Below the pieces are notes generated by a model. The model was not told where the DNA came from. It was given only the letters and a program-made list of their open reading frames with translations, and ran no database searches. From the NCBI GenBank assembly GCA_039000515.1, contig JBCFYV010009882.1, forward strand, positions 59,824,277-59,888,276: a stretch of DNA of 64,000 nucleotides. Reading direction: 5' to 3'. Positions 21,985 to 34,644 of this stretch are shown here, piece by piece (positions within the stretch are counted from its first letter, which is position 1; every line of letters begins with the position of its first letter). Both the position numbers and the translations under genes were made by a program. Source of the DNA: Timema cristinae. Its lineage: Eukaryota > Arthropoda > Insecta > Phasmatodea > Timematidae.

Positions 21985-22850
21985 CTTAAAGAATGCTATT
22001 AGGGTAATGCAAGAGAGTAGGGAATGGTTGACATTAAACGGTACAATACAGCTATTAGGATAAGCAGATGATTAATCGTTGTTAGGCAAGAGTTAGGAAG
22101 GTGTGGCAAGAAAAGCAGATATGTTATGGGATCTATAAGGAAATAGTATTTTAATCGTTCATTCCTAAACATAAGTGTATGATAACTCAGACAACAAAAA
22201 TTGTGAACGATAATTTAAAGATTACTTTTAGCAACATATCTTTAACAGCGTTAATGAGTTTAAATATGTAGGAACAATTTTAACTAGCAATAACGATATT
22301 AGATTGGAAATAAGGAAAATAATAAAGTCGGGAAATGCATGCTATTACTTGTCAGTAAGTTGTTGACATCTCGACGGCTTTCCAGGAATGTAAGACTCAG
22401 AATATACACCAAAAAACACACAAAAAAACATATTTTTCTTTATGGGTGTTAATCAGGGTCTCTTACCCTTATATCATAAATAAAAGGGTGTTATAAAATA
22501 AAGTGCTTAGGAAGATATTTACCAAAATAAAGTGAGGCTACTGAGGAGTAGAGAAGGTTACATAATTATGAGTTACATACACTGTACCTATTACAAGACA
22601 TTGTTAGAAAATCAAGTATCGTAGATTAAGGTGGGCACGTGTATGGTATAATCTATATATATGTCCAAAGTATTGACTGGCAAACCCAATGGGAAGATAC
22701 CATTGGGATTACGTAGAAGGGAGTATAATAATGGAATAGACATGGGAGAGTAGGGTGTAATGAAGGGGTTTTAGTAGAGCAAGGTAGCGGTCTTTTGTAA
22801 GGCGGCAATGAACATTCGAGTTCCTAATGCCACCTAGTAAGTAGGTAAGC
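21985..22850 (+). pseudogene. Non-LTR retrotransposon reverse transcriptase, 3' part
   Basis: Plus-strand remnants in order: VMQESREWLTLNGTIQLLG, then a stop and ADD where the Tyr-Ala-Asp-Asp catalytic motif is expected (about 22045-22060). Next FKYVGTILTSNNDIRLEIRK (about 22258-22320), NACYYLS, RRLRWA (about 22625), LTGKPNGKIPLGLRRR, and the end with AAMNIRVPNAT (about 22805). This is the thumb and C-terminal region of LINE-type endonuclease-reverse transcriptases. Many stops and frameshifts; no 5' part is present. A related C-terminal fragment lies at 63380-63592. Clade not determined. Confidence 0.75.
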
Positions 22851-23390
22851 TCATCGATTTTTCTCTACCCTTTTTGTATTATTAGTCGTATTGGAATAGT
22901 CATCGAAAACTAGTGTGTAGTTTTTACCTAATTGTTAACGCATTTTGATTTAATTTATGTAGCCCGTAAAAACAGATGAAAAAGTTTAATGTTTTCCCCA
23001 CTTGACTCGGTGCAGGAGGAAGTCACCATCCAAAATATTAACGCAGTTTTCTAAATTGATATATTTGTCTGACACTGTAAAAATAACGTACAATGAAGAT
23101 TTTTTTTCTTCTTTCGCATGCAAGCTTCGTCTTCCGCATTCCAACTTTGTTGAAGAGAGTCAGTGTAAATGGAGCTAGCTCGTATTTCAAATGAGAAGAT
23201 AAATATTCATTGGTTTTCTTAGTAAAAGCAGCAAAGGATCAACTGTTGTAATCTCACCATGAACGTCTACTGTACAATTCAAAATAACTAGAAAGGGAGA
23301 TTTGTCTTCACGTGACAACTTCACGGTTGAAACATTATTGCCAACCATTTTCACTACTGATTTTTTTAAATAAACATCAATAGCACCCTA
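22851..23390. other. No gene seen
   Basis: Mixed AT-rich DNA after the LINE 3' end, without a recognisable frame or repeat. Confidence 0.5.
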
Positions 23391-23393
23391 GCA

Positions 23394-23640
23394 CTCGCTT
23401 CGGTGCCCGCATGGTCTAAGACGCTCCTCTCACAATATACTAGAATGTCGATGGCATGAAGATCGTGGTTCGATCCCAGTCGGTATTTTCTTCCTATAAG
23501 GTTTCCATCTCTCTTTCCATGCAGGTGTGAATCTATTTCCTCTAAATTAAACCTAACTAATCCATAACCCAGTATTAATGTAATTAGTGTATAAGCGTAT
23601 AATTAGAATGGGTAGACACGCTGAAAAAAAAATGCTTCAT
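23394..23640 (+). mobile_element. tRNA-derived SINE, diverged
   Basis: A tRNA-like head with an A-box-like GCATGGTCTAAGACG and B-box-like GTGGTTCGATCCCAG (about 23463-23480), followed by a pyrimidine-rich body (CCATCTCTCTTTCCATGCAGG). It ends in GCGTATAATTAGAATGGGTA, a worn form of the common tail. No clear target duplication. Confidence 0.65.
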
Positions 23641-23652
23641 AGCAATTTATAG

Positions 23653-24190
23653 TTATATCGCTACTCCAGTGACTAGAGCTAGTGTCATGTATTTGATCAT
23701 TGTAAATGGTGGATGCTTTTCGAACCAGTATGAAAGATTATTGACAGCTATTGTATATTTTGCTTTATGAGAGTCAAGAAAATCCCCTTGTTGCTCAGCT
23801 GTGGCAAGAACCATTCCACAGAAATCGTCTAAAGATGTGCAAATACTGTGGGTACCAGTTGTTTCTAGGATCCATTGACTAAAAACACTGTCCATGATTT
23901 CTCGCCCGCGAATGAGCCCACTGGTGCTTTTCATTCTAAGCCTTAAAGCTTGTTGAATCGTCGTATCTGACCAAACCCCCATCACAAAATGCTTCTGCCT
24001 GTGAAATAAACTTGATTGACGAATTTCTCGAACTATTTCTTTCTAATCGTATATTGAATCTTGAACATAAAAATATGTCTACTTGCAGGTAAAAATGGGA
24101 TCATTTGTTGAACGGAACGAAAATGTTTATCCCAATCACCCGATCGTTCTGGCCAAATGTGCTCCTTCAGTAAAATTATCATATTGAGCT
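23653..24190 (-). pseudogene. Uncharacterised dispersed repeat protein, fragment
   Basis: The minus strand holds a 110-codon frame (23653-23985) with LRLRMKSTSGLIRGREIMDS, CTSLDDFCGMVLATAEQQGD and LSYWFEKHPPF. Upstream, after frameshifts, it reads GDWDKHFRSVQQMIPFLPAS (about 24095-24155). The combination Trp-x-x-His...Met-Ile-Pro followed by Gly-Leu-x-Arg-Gly-Arg resembles a protein found many times over in invertebrate genomes, thought to belong to a mobile element but with no known function. The middle of that protein is missing here. I assign no function. Confidence 0.5.
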
Positions 24191-24603
24191 TATGAGTGCA
24201 TTGGTGCATTTTCTTTAAGTTACTAAAACTTTGTCATTTTGATTTCAAATGCTCTTATCTGAGAATTTTGCTTTTGTAAAAATCTATTCAATAGCTTCTC
24301 GCTCAAAAAAAAAAGTCCAAGCCCTCAAAAATATTATTTTCTAAGGTTGTCTGAGTTTACTTTCACCTCTATGGACTCAGAAAAGAAAAAAATATGGAGA
24401 ATTACATACTACTTAAATTTGATAAAAATGTTGTTTCCATTAAATTAATTGTCTACTAAATATATTCAAGAAACCATAAAAGTGTAACTATTTTCCAATA
24501 GGGTAGCGAATACTGATTTATGATCATACAGGACATTTAAATGTTGAATGGAACGCCTCAATAACGATCTGACAAATTTCAAAACTTTCGTATTTATTAT
24601 TTT

Positions 24604-24845
24604 TATTTGCTGAAATCGAGCCTTTGTCGACCAGGATTCATTCAATGGTTGGGATATTAGAATCCAGAGATGTGGGAGTTAATGCCGTGGGCTGTTTCAA
24701 TAAGTGCCCCGTCAACAAGCTGAGGGAAAGAGATGGTTTGGATGCTCAAACCAATCGTTGCAGTCGTCAGGGTTACCCTCAACGGTCCTACGTGTCTACA
24801 ACATTTGACATCAAGGAGGAGAGGACACCCTTGAACCAAATATAA
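24604..24845 (+). other. Unassigned coding-like segment
   Basis: About 240 bases with balanced composition and open frames on both strands (73 codons plus, 60 codons minus), unlike the AT-rich surroundings. No motif or family recognised; possibly an exon-sized fragment of a decayed element. Confidence 0.25.
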
Positions 24846-27800
24846 CTATCCCGGAAGTAACTACCGCTATCAACTTTCAAGAGAACGTCAGGTGGGACGG
24901 TGCACTTTTAAATGCAAAATGTTTATAAAGACTCAAATTTAAAAAACAAAACAAATAACGCATCCATAAGTTTACATTTATTATTAATCGGCTGTATCTA
25001 TTAATGCGTGTAAAATGATACATTTTTTCCAAAATATGTTTTCATTTAAATAATTAAAATATTTATTTGACCTTGATCCATTATCACTATAAAGTATAAA
25101 TAAATTGCAAGTTTTGATTTTGAACAGATATATATATGTGAATCAGTATTTTCTTAAAAATGAGAGTTTAAGGTTTTAACGTCCTACCTTATCCAAAGTT
25201 ATCTAAACTGTTTATTTTACCTTAGTCTAATCTATACTCTACATATCTTAATGACTATGCAAAGGTTATAAGGGTTTAGAGGAATAAGTGTATGGCCTGG
25301 ATATATTGAAAGACAATCGAGGAGATCATTTCTTTTTGATACACCGTATATGACTTGGATGGAGTAAGAGGAAACCCGACGTCCCCATGACGTTCAACAA
25401 TAGGGGAGAGTTAGAGAAGAGGGGGTAGGGAAGCATGGGTGCAGGATTTGAAGAATAGCTGACAATAGAATATATAGAGGAATATCAAGCTATAAATCTC
25501 ACGGTGTGCTTTAGTTCTACTGTTAGGTAAGATGGCTACACCTTATTAATAAAGGACCGAATTTCATCAATTCTCTTGAATGCTTGTTAACCTTGTTATA
25601 ATAAACAAATCCAGGCATTAATTGGCTTTACACCCTTGAAAGATAGTAATATAAAGGATTTCCTCATCCCTAATCCGTAATCTCATAGCCTAAACGAGTA
25701 CTAGGACGCGGTGGGAAAGTATTAATGTAATTGCTTAGTCATAGAAGCCTCAATCAGGCATTTATGTTTCATTGATTCACATAGGTGAACTCGCAGACTA
25801 AATGTCGAGTTTATTTAGTGTTTTGTTGTAAGTGAGAAGATTTTCAGATAGAACCATGATCGGGTGCATTGAAGGTGGATTTACCTAAATGGTTATCCAC
25901 TATACTTTACGGAAATGAAGGTTTATTTCTTAGACATTCTAACAACCTCATACATTTTCCATTAGAGTATCTAAAATCAGACATCCCGGATGGGAACCAA
26001 GACGTGGTGTAAGAAAAGTAATAAATTAAAAAATACATAATTATTATTGTTGGATATCTATAATTCCAATAATCTTTAAGTTGTGTTTCTCATATTTCCT
26101 TGTATGATGCACATGAGTGAAGTTGTGATTCATAAAATTTACTTCTGTTAACTCCAATGGTAATAATTTCACAGGTCTACTCTGAGTCAACGTAAAATTG
26201 TGTTGAACTTTGATTTCTTATTGCTCTTTCCAAGAAGCCAAGATGAGACGGGCGGACACATTTCACATTACTCCGTATCTACTTCCTTCCACCGCTCCCC
26301 CTACTGGGCCCCAACTATAAGTCTTTCTTTTGCTCTTTCATTCACATTATAATATTGTTTGGAATCTTTCTTTCACGTAACAGAGCGATAGTGTTCAAAA
26401 ATAATTATCTTAAAACCATATGTATTCCAAATTTTATGTTGCGATAGTGGGAAATATTTAGGTAAACGTCTTATTTAGTTTATTTAAAGAGACTAAGATT
26501 TTTTTCCTTATTTCCAACTGAATCACAATTAAATTTGAAAGAATTCAGCAAGAATTTATGAACTTCTTGGGCATGTAGTTAAATAAATTAAATTATAAGT
26601 GGTCACCAAATACTTACCCTTTTCAAAAAATACAAAATAATAGTTTATACTAATCCAATATCCTCCTAAGCCAAGACTTAAAGAACCTGAGCAGTGAACA
26701 AATACTGGATAACTCGGTGGTAAAGCACTGGAGCGCTAATCCAAAGATCCCCTGGGCTTTATTTCAGTGTCGAGGAGCCATTTTTAAACTATTTTAAATT
26801 AATTTATAGATTGGTACTTATTTTTCAGTATGGGCCCATTCTATACCCACTTCTCCAATTCATTATACAAAATTTACTAGAGGTGAATCGATGCAGATAC
26901 GTATTAATCGTAATCGTTCAGTTATTAGTTCACCGTAAATATTATAATAGCCTATTATCATGTAAACTAATTGTAATATGGTTTAATTATTCACATCTAG
27001 TAACACCACAAATGTACAAAATGCTTACAAAATATTGATTTCTGCTGTATAAGTGATGGTGGACGAATGCATTTCAAACTTTTCATTACGATCTTTCTTC
27101 CTCAGTTCGGCTTGATTGCACAATTATCAATAAACAGTCATAAGATTAATCAAATAAATAAACTTTTTAAATAATTCATTGCCCATTACAGTTAATAAGT
27201 TGGAGAATAGGGATGGTAAAAATATTTTATTCAAATTGATGATTTGAAATAAAATACTTGATTATGTTTATTAAATGCTAACATACTCTTTAAGTATGTG
27301 GTTTCTAATGTTTAGAAGATATTAACATCAAATCGTGATCAATCGACAATATGGATTATGGTGCAGTAATCTAAACATGAGCGATTTTCCACAATCGCTA
27401 ATCATATTTAATGAATCAGTATTATCCACTATCGAATACGCACCAAACCACCTTCTGACTGTCAAGTCCTGAACAAGCTACTCTTCAATTTCGTACATTC
27501 TCCCCGCTCTCTTTCTCTCTCTTTTTTTTTTTTTTTTTTCAAAATGCCTTATTTCCTCAAGCTATTTCTTTTTTAAACTTCCCCTTTTGCTACTTAGATT
27601 TTTTTTCTCGCCCCCTTACGTTGCCTGCTTGTTTCTACGCGCCCCTTCTTTTCTTTTTTATGGTCAAATCTCTCTTAGATCCTGATGAAATTAAACGCTG
27701 AGTTTTAATGTTCATTGGGTGGAAAAAAGTTCATATCGTCCCACGAAAAAGAAGGGAATTTAATTAAGTGAAATTACGCTGCTTGTACTTTAATTATGTT

Positions 27801-29320
27801 AGTTTCAGATAAAAGAGAGAAAAAGGCCTACCTCTTCTTGCCGTTTGTTGTACAGGCAAGCCTCCTCACAATAACGACTTTTAGCACTGATAAAAGGCCA
27901 AAGACTGCAATACAAACTACTCCCATCTTTATGACTTTACACAACACATCTTTTCTCAACCCCCACCCCTTCCCCACAATCATATAATGTATTGCATTAT
28001 TGTCAATTCCGATCTACCTGTTAGGTAATGAGAAAGTAACATTAACATTTCATAAAACTAACCAATAAGGAAGGGCGATAATACTCCAATCAGTGGTCAC
28101 ATGGATTAAGGAGTACCTTATGAGATTGACTGGAATAGCTGTGAGGCCGAGGTCTGGGTTTAGAGCCCGACCAACTGTTCTATGGTAGGTTTTTTTTTTC
28201 ATAAACGACTTTTTACTCTTCCTCTACCAAGATAAGGTTATACTTATTATAAATTCTACATATCCACCATTACTTAGTTATTCAAATGTGCATATATCCC
28301 CAACAGGTAATAAGACATGAGACCAAGGAAAAAGAAAAAGTTCATTAAAAGAGCCATAGATGGCGCAAGATAATACTAAGTCTAATAAGTGTTCTAAGAT
28401 AATAAACTTTATGGTCAATAAACTATAGAAATGGAGAGATTGTAATGCATAATGAAAGGCAAGGAAATTAAAATATATATTTCGGTAAGACTATTTGCCA
28501 ACGTGTTTTATATTATTTACTAGCTAATCTAAGGATGCATGATGTAGCCTGATTTAAGAAACTATTACTGTATTCGTCTTGAAAGAATGTTATAAACGGC
28601 ACTACTATAAAAAAAACTTCCCAGGTAACTCAACATGATTTCAAATCCCACCTACCATCCACTAGCGATGATGACCGGGGAGTAGCTGACTAGTCGAGGC
28701 CATAAGCGAAAACTCATAAGCCCCAACCTCTCCATCATCAGCAACACATACTAGACAAGTTTGATTGTTAATTCACGTTCCCACCGATGTGAGTTAAATA
28801 ATAATTGTGCGATATGAGCTTAATAAAGCCCAAGTATGCTATAAAACAAATTGGGTGATTAATTAATTATTATAATTATTAAATTTCTCCCACAAAACTT
28901 AGTTTTATTTTTAGTTATGATATGTCAACAAGAACATTATGATTTATTTGGTAGTATTAGGACTACAATAAAATAAAGCAGAATGAAGTTATGTGTGTTG
29001 GCTGTAATGATACAAGAAACATTTATTAAAACTAATATTCCCTGAGACTGTAAGAAATAACAACAAATCATTTTATTTCATACCCAGCAAAGCTTATCGA
29101 TGATCTTTCAAAGAAACGAAAGTGATGTCCCTCAAGCCTTTACTACTTTTACCCTAAAATTGGTTTTATCTTCTTTTTTTTTACTGCAGCGGCAACATGT
29201 TTAAATATGAATAAAATACTAAGATAACATTATTACTCTCTCTTTACTTATTTGAGACATTGAGACATACGGTATTGTCCAATCACCTAGCAAAATGTGG
29301 GTGACAATCAAGCAGTACTG
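24846..29320. other. AT-rich DNA with SINE fragments, no gene
   Basis: No coding frame is supported. Recognisable pieces: a SINE tail at 25680-25718 with ACGAGTACTAGGACGCGGTG, a tRNA-like stretch at 26704-26785, a poly(T) run near 27518-27539, and a worn SINE-like segment at 28080-28320 with a B-box-like GGGTTTAGAGCCCG. Everything else is AT-rich filler. Confidence 0.5.
26704..26785 (+). repeat. tRNA-like SINE head remnant
   Basis: Reads GGATAACTCGGTGGTAAAGC, matching the A-box region of a tRNA-like SINE head. The B-box part is eroded and the sequence does not fold as a functional tRNA. It has no body or tail. Confidence 0.4.
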
Positions 29321-29329
29321 TTCAGTTCA

Positions 29330-30400
29330 ATACAGTGACGGCGGAACCTTATTTGTCTGAGTGGAGTAGGGGAGGTAATATTTATCAATAAAAGGGGTTT
29401 CAATTTGCAAGCCAAAATAGAGTTCAGGGACACCCTTCCAACAGATTGTGAATATTGAAGGCCCTTAGAATCTATTTAGATTTGTTTTTACCCACGTTCT
29501 TTGAGAAAATTAGACTCTTTACGAATCAATATAGTGTGTTACTCCCCCATATTATTTTACTTGGTTGTTCTATAAGGTATTTGGAGTGTCCACCTTCATT
29601 AAAATATCGAAAATGTGATAGCTCTATAGTTATTCAAAGTGGTCCTCCCACAGACATTATATGAAATTTAGATTCCTCTAGAAGCTATAAAATATAATGG
29701 TCTAAATATGGAAATGTTTATAAAATTAGATGCCTAATTTATAAGTTATTGAAGTCGTCTTCCCTCAACAAATATTTGAAAATTGTTTGTCTGTGGAAGC
29801 TATTTGAAGTGGTCTTCCCCTGGCAAATAAAAATAGGATGCCTCTTGAACAGAGGTATTCAACATATTTATTTACGAGGGCCAGAGTTTTTCTCTATTGT
29901 TGCCTGCTGGCCGCAATATTGTACAGACAATATTCGGAGTGAATAAATATTAAAATCTTCCTATTAGCTCATTTCTATATACTTATACTAGGGATTAGGC
30001 CTGTCTCCGAAAAGTGAAATTTCGGATTTCTCGTTAAGTATAATATCTATTTTTTACCCTAAAATAAGTATACATTTTATTGGAAGAGTATGTAAATATA
30101 TATATTGTATATATGTCATTTTTTTCTAAGAATAATTTTATATTTTTCATGAGCTAGTGGGCCGCAAAAAAATGTTACCATGAGCAGAAAGTGGCCCGCG
30201 GGCAACGGGTTGAAATCCTATATGTTCTCAGAGGTTATTTGGAGTTTTCCTTGCTTGTATGTATAAAAAAAAATATATGCCTCTAAAATCTATTTCAAAT
30301 GTTCTTTACCCGACAACTTTGTTTACTGGAGCTTCTAAAAGTAATTTGAATTGGTTATGCTAAAATATTTAAAAAAAAAAAATTGCTCTAGAGCAGTAGT
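29330..30400 (+). repeat. Single arm of the foldback repeat family
   Basis: Starts with GACGGCGGAACCTTATTTG, related to the inner arm edge at 3765, and continues with degenerate units such as GGAAGCTATTTGAAGTGGTC, the same type as in the foldback at 3376-7390. Only one orientation is present. A hAT-like insertion occupies about 29850-30220 between two units. Confidence 0.65.
29850..30220. mobile_element. hAT-like MITE nested in the foldback arm
   Basis: The left edge reads CAGAGGTATTCAACATATTT and the right edge, reversed, reads AGGATTTCAACCCGTTGCCC. Both contain the TTCAAC core usual at hAT-type ends, and the interior carries GGGCCAGAG and TGGCCCGCGG as in such elements. The flanks rejoin a foldback unit when it is removed. 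The 8-bp duplication is unclear. Confidence 0.5.
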
Positions 30401-31089
30401 TCCCAACATTTTTCCTATTGCGGACCACCTTGAAGTGAATGATAAGGTGCAGAGCTAGCCCCCTTCCCCTTCTCTCCCCCACTTTATCAGGCGAAGTTAA
30501 AAACATTCACACACTTTTATAGTATTCTAATTAACCCATTTCATTTTAATAAAAATAATAGCAATTAAACAAAGACGACTAACAAGGAGTAACAAGGAGA
30601 AGTAACAGGCAGGGATGGAAGGTGGTTATGCGCGACGCTAAGGACCAGCTACGGTTTGAATGGCCACAGAAGTACGTAAGTAAGGTGCACCAAACGTGGT
30701 CCGGTTCACAAGGTGGCTCGGGGATAAATTTACATATTTACACCGCCACCAGTCGCTCGATGCCAAATTCTATTTGTATTGTGTTGAAACCTGTGAGGAG
30801 GGATAATATCACCATATTGTGAGACATTTCTTGATTTGTGTTGTCCAATACATTTAATAGAGAATACAATCGACAAACATTCAAATTATTACGGTAAACA
30901 AGAACTGAGATGTATATTTCTTAAATAATTCAACAACTACCATCAAAATTACGATATATTTTTCAAATGTGTATAGAGAAATATACATTTAAAAACTGGA
31001 AACTTCAACAAAGCCTTCAGCAAAATATGTAAGGAAACAACATGATTTTCTATGTTATATGTGTAAAAGTATGTTTTTAAATATTTAAC
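30225..31089. other. No gene seen; one hAT-like end
   Basis: At 30389 the sequence CAGTAGTTCCCAACATTTTT resembles a hAT terminal repeat, but no partner end was found nearby. A 66-codon plus-strand frame at 30622-30822 has balanced composition; I could not identify it. Confidence 0.4.
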
Positions 31090-31374
31090 TGTGTTGGTAT
31101 ACGTGGTAATGGTGTAAGTGGTGGTGTTGGAAATGGTGGTAGTGGTGGTGTTATAGGTGTCAGTAGTGATTTTTTTTACCGGCACGTATTACAACCCATT
31201 TGGGTTATACGTTTCGGTAGTGATGTTAGATTGGTGGTGGTGGTGGTGGTGGTTTTGGTATGATTAGTGGTAGTAGTGGTGGTATAGCTGATTATAGTAG
31301 TGATGATGGTGGTAGAGGTAAAAATAGTAGTGATGGTAGAGGTGGTGATCATGGTGAGGGTGGGGGTGGTAGTG

Positions 31375-31423
<49 letters not shown>

Positions 31424-31760
31424 CGTAGTTAGTTATAATGGTGTTGGTGGTTGTTTTGGTACGATTAGTGGTAGTAGTGGTGGTATAGGTGATTGTAGTA
31501 GTGGTGATGGTAGTAGAGGTAGAAAAAGTAGTGGTGGAAGAGGTGGTGATCATGGTGGTGGTAATAGTGGTAGTTGAAGTGGTTGTAGAATTGGTGGTAG
31601 AGCTGATAGTAGCAGTTTTGGTAGTAGTGAAGTTAAATCTGAAGGTAAGAATGTTGGTGGTGGTATTGGTGGGGGTAATAGTGGTTGTGGTGGTGGCGGT
31701 AGTTGTGGAGGTGGTAGTATTTGTAATGGTAGATCTGGTGACAGCGGCGTTATCATAAAT
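31090..31760. repeat. Trinucleotide-type (GGT/AGT) low-complexity block
   Basis: About 650 bases of G/T/A-only triplet repeats, including an uninterrupted AGT tract around 31370-31420. Every frame yields homopolymer-like peptides (poly-Ser/Gly, poly-Val, poly-Thr), so the long frames here are composition artefacts. The central stretch from about 31260 to 31570 contains two related subunits of roughly 200 bases. Confidence 0.9.
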
Positions 31761-31929
31761 TCAAGGTACTAATTATTATCTTAGTGTAATCCTGTAACTC
31801 CTAATAAGTTTAGTAAATGTAGATCTTCATATTATGTATTTTTTATTTATCAAGCACATCAATTAGCGAATGATCAGTCTTTAAATCTAATTAAGATAAT
31901 AATCACATAGCTACAAATGCAACTAATTT

Positions 31930-32190
31930 CTTTCACAGCATCTCACCGACCACCCGCTCCAAACACACCACACTTACACTAATGGTGTTGGAATGAGTGA
32001 AGTATAAAGAGGGTGTACTAAAATTAGCTTGGAGTGAGTTTGGGGAAATAACGAGGAAAAATCATTCAACAAATCCAAATGGGATTCGAACCCTCCTCTA
32101 CCCGTTATTGACAATCGAGTCTAATGATATGATGATGATGCGGATAGTATTGTTGCTACGTGATACTATTTACTTACTAGATTCAGTATT
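31930..32190 (-). mobile_element. Degenerate tRNA-derived SINE
   Basis: On the minus strand a B-box GGTTCGAATCCC (about 32089-32100) is followed by a body with TTTTTCCTCGTTATTTCCCC. No tail or duplication is clear. Confidence 0.5.
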
Positions 32191-32194
32191 TTAA

Positions 32195-32905
32195 GAACTT
32201 AGCTATGTAAAATATTCTGTATCCTTAAAATTAGTATATATTAAGGTCATTTGTACTTTTATATAAATGATAATTGGCTTGGTCTAAAATTTACTAAAAA
32301 TTTTATTTTTAGAAAGAAAAGTTTGTTATTAAATTATAGATAATTAAAATTAATATAATTATATGGAAAATCAGCTAGCCTTTATAAAAATAAATTTTCA
32401 TCTTTGTCTTGGTTGTTAATTGACTGTATTAAACAAGAGAAAAAAGGGGGAAAACTTGCACTTTCTTATAAAAGTCCTAGTGGGATAATGTTTTTGGAAG
32501 GATGAAAGATTTCTTAACTTTTAAGATCACTTTGTTAAAAACTATCCCATTTAAATTAGCAAACTTACAAGTAATAAAATACCGTGCATCAATGTTGTAA
32601 AAACTGTGATTATTTAGTATTACTACCCGATGTTCTCGCTCGTTTGGTCTTGGAATTACTTTTTTAAATGCCGGTTGACAGGTCGGAAATGTAATAGATA
32701 GTGAACATAAACTTGGTTTTATACCCCCGTATATAGCTGTATACTAAATTAACAGCGAAGCCCCTCACTACTTAGAAATAAGTATAAAGAATAATTATGA
32801 ATCTGATAACCGACGAATATCTGTAGCTTTTCAAGTGATATTTTTGGACCTACACCGAAACAAATGCGATGTTTTTATTATTTTTATGAATGTTTAAACG
32901 TTCTT
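32195..32905. other. No gene seen
   Basis: AT-rich DNA without a frame or repeat I recognise. Confidence 0.5.
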
Positions 32906-32914
32906 CATTCGAGA

Positions 32915-33162
32915 TCACCCACCTCGGTGTAGTAGTAAGCTAACGCGCAAATTTGGTGTTGAGCTGGACTTCCGAGGGCGGGGAGATCGAGGTTCGAATC
33001 TCGCTCGGGTGAACTGGGGGGTGGTTTTTCCTAAATGGCGTTTCAATCTCCCTCCACGCAAGTGCGGGCTCACTTCCTCTATATTCAACCTTCCCAATTC
33101 TTAACTCATTAGATCAATTAATACTCAAGTGTATAGCCCGAACGGGTAGTAAGACGTGGTGC

Positions 33163-33200
<38 letters not shown>

Positions 33201-33202
33201 TC
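32915..33202 (+). mobile_element. tRNA-derived SINE, family B (copy 1)
   Basis: A tRNA-like head with B-box GGTTCGAATCTCG is followed by the family body (GGTGGTTTTTCCTAAATGG, CTCCCTCCACGCAAG). The tail is GTATAGCCCGAACGGGTAGT, ending in a long (ATT)n run. Flanking CATTCGAG and CATTCAAG (32906-32913, 33203-33210) are probably an 8-bp duplication with one change. Sister copies lie at 38329-38575 and 48226-48488. Confidence 0.87.
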
Positions 33203-33789
33203 CATTCAAGGTTAAATTCCATAGGAGCTTTCAATTTTAACTTTTTTTTTAGTTTGTATAAAAATTATATTTACTTAATTATTGGTATAATATAATGCCA
33301 TGTCTGTATATCAAAGAATAATATAAGCTATGGCAATAGGTTAATACCTGCTCAAAGAGCCATATAAAAATCATTCTAAAAATATTATAATATTAAACTA
33401 TATGTAAAAACACTTTCACTTATGCAGTAGATATCAATTGATACCCAATCCTGGCGAGCATAAATAATGCATTCTAATCAGTTGCATAATCCTGATGCTA
33501 TTGATAATTCAGAGCCACACTTTTTTTTGGCGCGTTTGTAGATAGACCAAATATTGGGGCGCTGATTACAAAACTGGCATCGGTTCTGCCGTATGAGCTC
33601 TAGTTTTGTAGATAAGGCAAACCCATCTTATATGCTGATGTGTGATAGTTGCAATACTTATACTAATGTCTCAATAAATATCAATGTAATATTCAAATTT
33701 TAGATTGTAAAGTCAGAGGCAATACAACCAGAGAATATGATGTGATTCTTGTATCTATGCAAATTGAGTAGACGTCATAACTTCCTCGC

Positions 33790-34640
33790 GAAGAAGCTTC
33801 TAGAACCATCTAGATGTCTTTTGCTATATTTGTGGCGATTACAGCCTGAAAGAAAGTAGGAGGCCTATTTCTGAGATTGTTAAGAGTTCCTATTTTGGTT
33901 AATTTTATGTCAAGTTTGGCGATCAAGCTAAGTCGTGGGCTTTCCATACTGTACGCAAAGCGTGCAGGGAGCATTAGCAGCAGTGGCCAAATGAAGAGGA
34001 GCTGCCGGAAAGTTGGGATACCAAAGGTTTGAAGGGAACCTAAAAATCACCATGATGATTGCTAGACCTATATTTGTATTGTCAACATCAAGGGCATCAA
34101 TTGAAATAATCGGTGCAAGCGGGCATATCCTGAAAAAGATGTAGTACCACACTCGAATGAGGTACCTGTTTCATCTTTCTGCCACTTACCAGAAGTTCCC
34201 AGAGGATGAATCAGGCATGTCTGATGACATACAATATAGGCCTAAGAGAAGAGTAGAAAGTGACAGTGATTTGGTCGGAACTTCATCAAGTGCTCAACGG
34301 TTTAATACTCATAAAGTGAATGACCTCATCAGGGGTCTGAACTTCTCAAAGAAGTCTTGTGAATTGCTGGCCCTCTGGTTGAATGAAAGTAATTTACTTC
34401 AATTGGGGACCAACATTACGGTTTATCGTAGTAGAGAAAATAATTTGCTGCCATTCTTTTCTACGGACAACCTCCTGATGTTCTGCAATGATATCAGAGG
34501 CCTTCTGATTAAAATGGGTCTATGAGCATACATGGTAATAAATGGTGCCTTTACATTGATAGCTCGAAGCCATGTTTAAAATGTTAAACAATGGCATCAT
34601 AAATGAGGTTCGTGAAGTTGGCAACACTCATAACGGCACA
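33790..34640 (+). pseudogene. Uncharacterised arthropod repeat protein, fragment
   Basis: Plus-strand pieces in order: CYICGDY (a Cys-x-x-Cys pair, about 33829), SEIVKSSYFG, VKFGDQAKSWAFHTVRKAC, then a 122-codon open frame 34157-34525. In that frame the tail reads FNTHKVNDLIRGLNFSKKSC, ELLALWLNESNLLQLG, FFSTDNLLMFCNDIRGLL. A frameshifted YIDSSKPCLK follows at about 34552-34590. The order resembles a protein present in many copies in insect and other arthropod genomes, of unknown function and probably encoded by a mobile element. The long frame's N-terminus is out of phase with the upstream pieces. Confidence 0.5.
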
Positions 34641-34644
34641 AATA

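Noticed and set aside
31176..31758. Several overlapping frames of 68-125 codons on both strands
   Set aside because: They lie in a GGT/AGT triplet repeat and encode only homopolymer-like Ser/Gly, Val or Thr runs.
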